In this document: positions 55,792 to 64,000 of the stretch, in pieces
Layout: the number at the start of each line of letters is the position of its first letter
Position numbering within the stretch: the first letter of the stretch is position 1
NCBI GenBank assembly: GCA_037903475.1
Contig: JBAJFG010000015.1
Location: 1,550,001 to 1,614,000, forward strand
DNA from: Ancylostoma caninum
Taxonomy: Eukaryota; Nematoda; Chromadorea; Rhabditida; Ancylostomatidae
Direction: 5' to 3'
DNA: 64,000 nt
Notes under the pieces: generated by a model
Database searches by the model: none
Seen by the model: the letters and a program-made list of their open reading frames with translations, nothing else
Told to the model about the DNA's origin: nothing
Position numbers and translations under genes: made by a program

Positions 55792-57265
55792 AAACATCAA
55801 AGGCAGATTGCCGAAATGTTCGAAGGTGATGAGAATAATTTAAAAAATTGCCTTTTTGAGGTAATCGATCATACTGTAAAATAACAGAGAACTTACATAA
55901 TCTTTTATCTCAAAAACTCAGAAGTACAAAAAGGATTATGGAAGTAACATAAAGAAAACAATCATGGAGTACCCTTTGATTATGGAAGGGTCATGCTATC
56001 GTGAGTTTTCTAGTTTAATGCAAATTTTGGTAAAGTGTTGCCTCCCATGTGTAAAGGCAGTGTCTTACCTCGTATCCTGTTTGGAGATAACTGTCGCCAA
56101 CACGTTCGCAATCACGATTTATCTCGCAATACCTCAAACTTGGGTAACTTAACCCTTGCTCGTCTCGTCGCACACAAAAAATGTAGGAGATATGAATGGA
56201 AGAATTAATTCAAGCGGAACTCCAAGAGGAATCATAAGAAGAATCTTGAATCGGAAAAATGATGTTCTGTCCACAAAAAGGCTCCATATACATATATTGC
56301 CTCAATTCAAGATTCCATTCTTATCTCCTTCGACAACATTACAATCAGAAGATCGCATAACATTCTCGCTATCCTCGTTGCTCGCGAAGCATAGCGATAT
56401 GATATGGATCCGGAAATACGGGTTTAGTAGCTGTTAATGAGATACTTCAAGTATTTTATTATCTATGCATAAATCACCGGGACCAGTTTACCGAGGAGAC
56501 TTTTTACTGCGTGAAGCCGTATATAAGATGGGACACCGTCTCTAAGAAGAGCAGCTGCTAGTATCAATTCTACTGCAGTGCCCCTACGACGAGTATCCAG
56601 AACTCGTTGCAAACGACGAGAAATACCAAAGAACTATGAGCTCTCCTTTCGTATCGTTCACAGATTTACTACTGGTTAATAAGCACTACAAATGCAAAGG
56701 TATGACGTTAAGATAAGCAGGACTTCACATTGTAGTTGACTTCAAGCTGTGTTCGTGTACTGCAACTGCATCGTAAAAATAGGTGGCGATGATGGCAGGG
56801 TGATAGACTTTTTTGCTCGACTCAGCCGTTTAACTCGACCACCCTGCTCCCGCATAGCGAAACGGAAGCATCCCAAAACCGGCCCTTTTATGTGTTTTGA
56901 CAAATTTGAGCACTCCATCCATGTTCTCTATAGTCAAAAACCTAATATTACATTGGAATCGCGGTGATTGAATTTTCCGTGGATGCTGCCGTTAAGGTTC
57001 TGCTCTGGAGATGAAAAAAACTTCACTCTTGAATCTGACACAAGCCTTGCCCCTATCATCACTTAATGAATTCAACTCAACCATCATACGTCGTATTATA
57101 ATACCGTTCTAGCCTTTGATTCCTTGAATAGAGAAAGGAGAGAGTAAATCAACTGAGTACGATGTTTGGCTTTTCAATATAGCAATTCCAGGTACTTCAC
57201 AACTATTGACACTAGAACCATAAGAAAGATGTTGTTGAGTTTCGAAAGTATAGGTGTTCAATAAA
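55792..57265 (+). pseudogene. Astacin E: decayed 3' part of a fifth copy
   Basis: Recognisable pieces, in paralogue order: 55792-55860, a variable acidic micro-exon (KHQRQIAEMFEGDENN...); 55922-56000, the exon with a Met-turn degraded to VPFDYGRVML and out of frame with its start (KYKKDYG); 56579-56699, YQRTMSSPFVSF then LLLVNKHYKC; 56997-57066, the last CUB exon (FCSGDEKNFTLES...) ending early in TAA. The zinc-motif exon, the EGF exon and the first two CUB exons are missing. A conserved 3' end GGTGTTCAATAAA is present at about 57253-57265, as after astacin A. It cannot encode a protease. Confidence 0.8.
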
Positions 57266-57279
57266 GGTTCCAGTATATC

Positions 57280-58170
57280 CTTGCCTTATTTTAGCTGCTT
57301 AACACCGACTGCATGACAGTTTATGTCATTCAATGTATCATTTCTTCGATCAGGGGTTACAATATCTTCCGCAATGTAGTTCCCAAATCTGAAAAATCAA
57401 AAATGGACGCTGTTGTCCATCATTGCTATGGGAGAAAAGAAAGCTGGGAGGGGGAGGGGGCCCCAACAGAAACCGATAACTTGATAACCGTTGGACGAAA
57501 CTATAACATAGCATCTAATCTGAGAAATTTTATTGAATGACAAGAAAACGACATGTCGAAATATGGAAATGTAACGTACAAAGGAACACTGCTCTATGAC
57601 TAAGGCACATGACTATAATATGGAGACGACCTAAGCCAGGATTAAGCTTAAAATGAGCAAGCCAAATGATACAATAAGCGTGGCGCACTCGAGTTCACGA
57701 CAGAAGTCACCTCAAATCGAATGTCAGATGAGCTCACGGAAATGAGGTGACCTCAGCGATATAAGAAACATATTCAAAGCTTGCCACATGCGACAATATG
57801 GAATTTATATGGACAATTTCAAGCATTATTTGAGCCTTAACTACACAGAAGTTAACAAATTAACGTCCCCAATAATAATACTCTTGACTGGGGAGACCTA
57901 CAACGATCCCAACTAAGGCCCTAATGACTTTGACATGACCTGAGACCATACAATATGTCAGTAAAGATGACGCTGGCTTGCACAGCTACAGCGATGATCG
58001 ATAAATCAATATTGGGCAACTTTCTCACCATGAAAAGTTGCGTACAATACTCAATGGTAAAAATTGAGAGAAGTTATAGTACATATATGCGCAGTTGCCA
58101 GACAAGATTGAAGAGCAGGAAGGATGACAGGAAGATTCCGCGCTCCAATCGTGACCGAACTTCATTGCAC
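57280..58170. other. No gene seen
   Basis: Intergenic DNA between the plus-strand astacin pseudogene and the convergent minus-strand LIM gene. Nothing recognised. Confidence 0.5.
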
Positions 58171-58172
58171 TC

Positions 58173-58178
58173 TTTATT
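58173..58178 (-). terminator. Poly(A) signal of the LIM gene
   Basis: AATAAA on the minus strand, 16 bases beyond the TAA stop at 58194-58196. Confidence 0.65.
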
Positions 58179-58193
58179 GGGGGAGAATATGCC

Positions 58194-61100
58194 TTACAAA
58201 TCAGAAATCGGCGCTTCCGCACCGGATCGCCTCCAGTGAAGGTGACAACGCTCACAGAGTAGGTGCTTTCCAAGTGGATAGCAGAACGCATCACCTTCAT
58301 CAGTGAGTTTTAAGCCACATCCCTGGAAATCAATAATATTAGCAAAAGGTGCGATGTGAGAACTGTAACTGTAACCAAAAAGTACATAAAAAAGCATACC
58401 TCGCATGAATAACAGTCGATGTGGTAGTTGTTTTCAAGAGCGACGATTCGCACCGTTTCACCGGACTTCTAGAAATTTCAGGATTGCAGTTGCATAGTGT
58501 ACAACAACCTGTTCACTAACAATTAGTCAGTAAAGGTGTTTACCACCCATAATACATTCCCAAGAAAAAAAAAACACGATTTCATCTGTTCTAAACTTGT
58601 CTGATGGCGCTATTTCAATCGCAAGCAGATGGGCGTGGTCAACGTACCCTTGATGGGCGGAACGTCTGCCGACTGGCCAATCACAAACGAGAAAAACTAT
58701 CGAAACGTTGTGAAGTCAGTAGAGTGCGCCCCTACATACTTTAAAACAATACTCCGGTCCAACCACAAAAGTTGTACACAGAAGTAAGTCACACACGAAG
58801 AACCACAATTTGTCACAGAAGTCCGTCAGCAGAAGAAAAACTGGCCAAGTGGGCGTTTCCCACCCGAAACTCCACCATGGTGAAAGCCAAATTCCATCTT
58901 TCAATGAAGAAATAGTAGCAGGCAAGTGCATATCAATGAATGTCATTCTGAGAAGACAATGATACCTCATCAGGAAGAATCGGCTTTTTGCATCGATAGC
59001 ATCGTGGAGCGTAGCGGTCGTGGTAATCCGGCATGCAGAACACCTGAAATACTAGTAACTTTTGACTACTTCAAGGTAGAGTGAATTTTCGGACATTTGC
59101 CGAAATGTTGTCACATGCTCTCATGAAGGGCAAAATTATCCTTTCACAACGAGCAATCCAGTAATTGCTTACTCCACCTCTGATTGGTCGACGCTAGGAT
59201 GCTCGTCATTGGTCAGATTTGAAGCCGACCAATGATATCCCTCATTGATCATTGTTTTCGCATATTTTATTATCCCCACTTTAATTTCAATATCCCCACT
59301 TTATATGGTGGCTTCCTGGAGGTACGGTAGGGTTACGGTATCACTGACAAGATATCTCACCTGGCTCTCTTTGTCCAAGGCGAATGGAACACCATCTAAG
59401 CAAATCCCACAGCCAACACATCGGAAGCAAGCCGGGTGGTAGTTTCGATTCAGCGCTGAAAGCACCTAAAAGAACAAATTTAATTCCATTCAGGACCCAT
59501 TTAAACAAGTAAGTTATTTACTACCATATCCTGGATCGGTTCCTTGCACTGGTAGCATCGTGTCACTTTTTTATCCATATTATACAAGTAATCCTGTTTA
59601 CAGTAGAATCGCCCATCACTGAGGTAGAATTGTTGCTCTCTGAATCGTTACAGACTAATCAACACCAATCAATATATCGATTTGCTGACGCATTCACCGT
59701 ACCTCAGTTCTCTTCCGCATACTTCGCATGTGAAACAAGCTCTATGGTATGTGGAGTCATTGACGGTGTAGCGATCCTCGTTATCATACATCGGGCGACG
59801 GCAATTTGCACACAATCCTGAAAAGGACGTAATATTGCGCCCGAGGGAGGTGATTTCATAGCATTCATATTAAGGCTACGGTACGACACGATATCTACGG
59901 AAGAAAATTCTACAGTAAATACATGCCGAAACTGTAGAGATAACTACAGTATTACTCACACGCATCATCTGAACTTACCGTAATGTCGTGTTGCAAAGCC
60001 TGAATTTTTAGAGCACCGTTTTGTGATAATCGTCATTTCAAGAGCAAGACCGATCAATAAAATCAATCAATAGCTGCCAGTATCAAGGATGCTATATGAA
60101 GCTACATTGCCATCACAATTTCGACAACGAGCATGTAACCTACTAGACAGGCGCTATCGCATGATGGTACTGTTATTTACAGTACCCTAATACTGTGCTA
60201 CTCTTCAACAGTAGTGTGATAATTGTGGATCAGTTTGATCTACAACAACAAATTCACCCACCAACTTGGTGCTTCTGGTCCACCACAAGATCTCTCCGCA
60301 GTTGCTCGCTGAGTTTCTCGAATTTTCGATCCTGCGACTCTAGGGTGTCACTGATTTCACGCCATTTCGCGTGCCGCTTCTGGTCATCGTTGGTTGGCCT
60401 GGATTTCTTAGTCTCAAAAGACGTGCCTTGGTAGTGACACCGCAAAATGTTTGCAAAAACAATGTAAGAATGCTTCCCTTAGCTATATCACGCAATTAAA
60501 GCGACTATATATTGGCTAGTTTGGCAAAGCTAAACTGTGAACTTGTAATCTATGTAAGTTATGTTCTGCTATCTAGACAGGATCTCAGGAACATTAGAAA
60601 AGTGGAAAAATGGGAGAAACCATACCAAACAGTAAACGATCTCATGAGTCTCCTTCTTCTTGGTCGCCTTAAAAATACGCTAAGAAAAGAGGTTCCCTCT
60701 AAATATAGAGCTAAGAAAAATGAGGCTGCGACTATCACACAAACCAACTATGCTGGCCTCTGGATGTCTAAAAATGGATATCCTAACTACTGTGATCCAG
60801 ACATACCTAAAAGTTTTCACAGGTCCAGCCAAAATTTCCCTAGGATTTGTTCCATAGGCTTTCACATTCAGAAAAGACGACTCTCAAGTTGACAGTATTT
60901 CTCTAACAAAACTTGGACTTTTCCCATAACAAAATGGATCATTTGTGATCGAATTAAAATAATACTACCAGATAGATTGGACCACCCTGATTCCAATTAT
61001 CTGGTCCGTTTTGAAGATGGTCAAGATTGAAAGAAGTTATGGAGAAGCGACGAAAAAAAAAACGCGGAATCGCAGAAATCGCGCAGTTTCATCAAGCGAC

Positions 61101-62641
61101 AGCGTTGGTATTGTATTTCTATATTTATTGTATATTTCTGTATTTACTGTATATTTCTCCGTGTTCCCATGTCCATTCCTTCATGGATCTCGCAAAAGCA
61201 CATCGTTTTGGGAAGGCCATCGATTCCGCACAGATTTTCTCTCTTTTTGCATTTTCTCTTTTCTTCTCCTCTTTTCCCCTTTTTGAAACAAGTGTAAAGA
61301 ACCACGAAGCTAGGAGAACTCTCATCTTTTCTTCAATCCATGATTTCCAAGAATATCTGATTTACTCACTTGAACGCCGGCGGCTTCCCTGTGGGCAGCT
61401 TCTGATCGGTCAGTCGCACCTGCTGTGTCAGCCCTACTCCGGCTCCATAGTTCGCAACCGAGCCGTTACTGGTCTGTTGTTTGCGGCTCAGGATCTCGGC
61501 CAGGCTCAAGTCGGCTTTCTGTTTCGGCGACGCCCTCTCGCCCGGGCTCCTCCTGGCCATCGGCGAGAACCTGTCCGCCTGCACGCTGCTCACATTCACT
61601 CTGGTCGATGCATCGGTTTTCAGTGGACTGTCCGATCGTTGCGAGTCCGGCGGTGAAACCTGTGAGCGATACGTGGACGAGTAGTCGGAAAACGACGATT
61701 GACTGGGTGGAGTCGGCGATTTCTGGCTCGACGCCGATGAGTAGTCCGAGTATTTGCGCTCATGGCTGGTTGCAACTGTTAGTTCTCCAGGTGGAGATGG
61801 CAGGGAGTTTGTGGCGGAGTCACTTCTCTGAAAAGTCAATAAGTATAGTTTGAACTGGGAGAGTAAGTGCATCATTGGCACGTACAATTCCACCGTCGTC
61901 ATCACTTTCGCTATTAGCGTGGTATCCATTTGTCTTTGGAATAGTCTCGGCGATTTTTCTCGCGTATTCTTTGGCGCTTTCAGCTGTTTCATGCTGATTG
62001 AGGCCATTGATGCGTGGGCGATTCGCTGACATAACCTAAAAATATTTCTTTAAATTTAAAAAAAAACTCAACGCCTTGTTCTAAACTCAGTTATATACAC
62101 ATCTAAAAAACCGCTACGCCTTTTTTTTAAATGCATTGAGCTTCAGTGCCATACAACGCATTTTTTACAAGGCGAGAACTGGTCCCCAAGCTGCGGCGCG
62201 ATGCGCATTAGTTCCAGGACAAGCAATATTTTGTCGATTAGACCTGGCTACGCATTACATATGGTATAAATGAGAAAAGGGTGGAATGTTGTGAGATGGG
62301 CGACCAACTTCCGCATCAAATTGCAAAGATCTCCATTATGCTCTAGTCAACATACGCCCTTCTACCTTATTCTCCAGAAGCACGCGCATCGAACACCGAT
62401 CCTCCCCCACCATTCCATTTTAAGACACTTTGAAGCAGCAAAAATCTTCTTATTAGTGGTAATATTACTTAGAGCGTAGTTATTGATTACTGTAATGCAA
62501 CAATTATACACTTACATCGTTTCGCCACTTCTGCACGTCAGTTTCTCTAATCTCGTGTCGATTTACACTTTTCGTTCGATTGTCCAAACCCAACTGAACC
62601 ATGCCTTTTCCAGATGGCGCCAACATTTCACCTCGAATTCG
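58194..62641 (-). CDS. Zyxin/Ajuba-type protein with three C-terminal LIM domains (5' end unresolved)
   Basis: Minus-strand exons in order: 62641-62516, 62035-61886, 61827-61370, 60398-60262, 59817-59703, 59639-59525, 59465-59361, 59043-58966, 58468-58400, 58322-58194. Phases agree at every join and give 493 residues from the first visible exon. The first half is polar and Ser/Pro-rich (SQKSPTPPSQSSFSDYSS). A Lys/Glu-rich helical stretch precedes the LIM domains. LIM1: LCANCRRPMYDNEDRY...HRACFTCEVC. LIM2: CYQCKEPI...HPACFRCVGC then LDGVPFALD. LIM3: CYRCKKPILPDE, VRIVALENNYHIDCYSCEGC and CERCHLHW. The VRIVA-ending third LIM and the LDGVPF block are typical of the zyxin/LPP/Ajuba/LIMD1 group. 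Those proteins link adhesion sites or junctions to actin and to signalling. The most 5' visible exon begins at an acceptor with no ATG leader, so upstream exons probably exist beyond 62641; the acceptor at 60398 (AAATCCAG) is weaker than the others. Antisense open frames over 61027-61853 are shadows. Confidence 0.86.
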
Positions 62642-62699
62642 CTGGAAATAGAGATTATTAAAATAAAAGGACGGAAAAAAGGACACAATTTTTGATTAC

Positions 62700-64000
62700 T
62701 ATAGCAATATAAAGGTGCACGTTATAGGCATGGTTATAGGTAGTATTGTACTATGCAAAGAAAATCAAAGCGATTGACTTCCCTGTGCTTGTATACATTT
62801 TTATCATATAACGTAGGAAATGCTGAACAGCCAGGATATACCCATTTTTTATAGCGTCAAAAAGAAGAAAAAAACCAAATTATTACTGTGTAGCATGATG
62901 TCTGCGAATGCAGGACTTTCGATTAAAAAGCATAGTTTGATAGTACCATTCTACAGATCCAGACAACTTCAGAATAAACAAACAAATGTATTTCTTTCCA
63001 GGAATAGTAACTAAACAAAACAGCCAAGAGGGAGGAAAATTGAAAACAAAATACAGAAGATGTCGCACATGTAGACATGCGCATTGTACAAGTAAATACA
63101 TTGCAGTAAATAAAGCAACATAGTACAAACAAACTTAAGGAGCACGGTAGATAAGAGCACCCCTACAAAAGAAATTCCTGTTATAAATTAGTAGACGGAA
63201 CTATTTCTCCTGTTTCCGATGTTCAAGTAAAAGGTACAAACTACGTGCTGCACGTCGAAAATAAGTCATCGAATACTCGAGCATTCAAATATTCAAATTT
63301 TCTTTATTTTGACTTGTTCAAGAGTTCTTCCGAAAGCCAACATAAAGAGTACTACAAAAACAACGTACTCCGTTGGCGTAACAGTAAAAAACCACAGTAA
63401 TCGAATCATATATTCATGCATTACGGAAAAAAAGTTAGAATAAAAAGAATGACAAAGATAGCACTTTTAAGAGGTGCTTAAAATGATATAAAATACGTAT
63501 ATGAATAGATGTATGAAAATGCATAAATGGAAAACTCACAAACTAGGCTTGAAAATCAATATATTGATTGGAAGAAGACATTGAAAGACTTACGGAAGCA
63601 CGCAGATAGTTTCGCGAAAATTACTTGTTTGTTTACCACAACTATAAGTACGTTAAGTGAGTGATCAGATCTATTCTCTCAACTACACAGTAAAAGCTCT
63701 TCCAGTAACTAACGTGACCATACAAGTAAGCGGTTATCTGTTCCAAATTCCAAAAATAGTCGCCGTGATGGGCGGGGCCAGTTCTCGACGAGATTACCGG
63801 CGCGCACCACTCACTTATGTATGACCACTTGACCATATTCGACACGAGCACCGCCGCCGGTGGTTGTGGCGACACAGCCAGCATGGTTCTAGGAATAGCA
63901 GCTGTCCAGCGTTCCGCCAAGGTACAAAATACCGGATTATGGGTGGAGTCTGCTTTCCATATATCTTACGGATCCTCCGAGAACCGGTGGTACCTTTTGC
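62700..64000. other. Upstream of the visible LIM exons; nothing certain
   Basis: May hold intron or 5' exons of the LIM gene. A minus-strand frame at 63910-63790 (TMLAVSPQPPAAVLVSNMVK) contains an ATG and a proline-rich stretch, but I could not join it in phase. Confidence 0.35.

Noticed and set aside
60512..60892. 126-residue plus-strand frame
   Set aside because: Lies in and around an intron of the minus-strand LIM gene, with no recognised family or supporting splice structure.
61027..61853. Plus-strand open frames of 209 and 142 residues
   Set aside because: They are antisense to the large Ser/Pro-rich exon of the minus-strand LIM gene, whose splice phases fit.

Overview
The window is eukaryotic and almost certainly from a parasitic clade V (strongylid, hookworm-like) nematode. 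The genes have many short exons with TTTCAG-like acceptors and sit in AT-rich DNA full of transposon debris. The two recognisable secreted families, a double-domain CAP (ASP/venom-allergen-like) protein and astacin-EGF-CUB metalloproteases, are the ones expanded in hookworms. The species cannot be fixed from sequence alone. Layout: 0.5-1.4 kb is a decayed tandem repeat. 1.8-10.2 kb is a 13-exon, 433-residue double-CAP gene whose last intron carries a 1.56-kb Tc1-like foldback element and tRNA-like (SINE) sequence. 10.3-21.4 kb has no gene I can support; it holds a dead mariner transposase, foldback elements and a dispersed repeat. 21.6-57.3 kb is a tandem, same-strand array of astacin protease genes: four substantially complete copies (A 21.6-25.0, B 32.2-34.9, C 38.8-44.3, D 51.5-54.7 kb), one decayed copy (E, 55.8-57.3 kb) and one relic (46.3-46.6 kb). 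Between and inside them lie a Penelope-like element remnant, two LINE tails, GC-rich MITEs, a 46-copy (GT)n and a 32-copy 59-bp minisatellite. 58.2-62.6 kb (minus) is a zyxin/Ajuba-type gene with three C-terminal LIM domains, 493 residues visible, N-terminus probably outside what I can resolve. How the genes relate: the CAP protein and the astacins all start with hydrophobic leaders and are predicted to be secreted. The astacins share intron positions and phases, a propeptide, a catalytic domain, one EGF module and a CUB module split over three or four exons. Copies A, B and C and the relic share an upstream block with a TATA-like ATAAATAC. The LIM protein is a cytoplasmic adhesion/scaffold type and is unrelated to the secreted genes. 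Exon joins were read by eye; reading-frame phase closes exactly for the CAP gene, for astacins C and D, and across the visible exons of the LIM gene. The most notable observations are: a variable, mostly acidic micro-exon between the zinc site and the Met-turn of every astacin copy; a homogenised minisatellite and an old inverted relative 41 kb away; a lost splice donor in astacin B; and the shared astacin promoter block.
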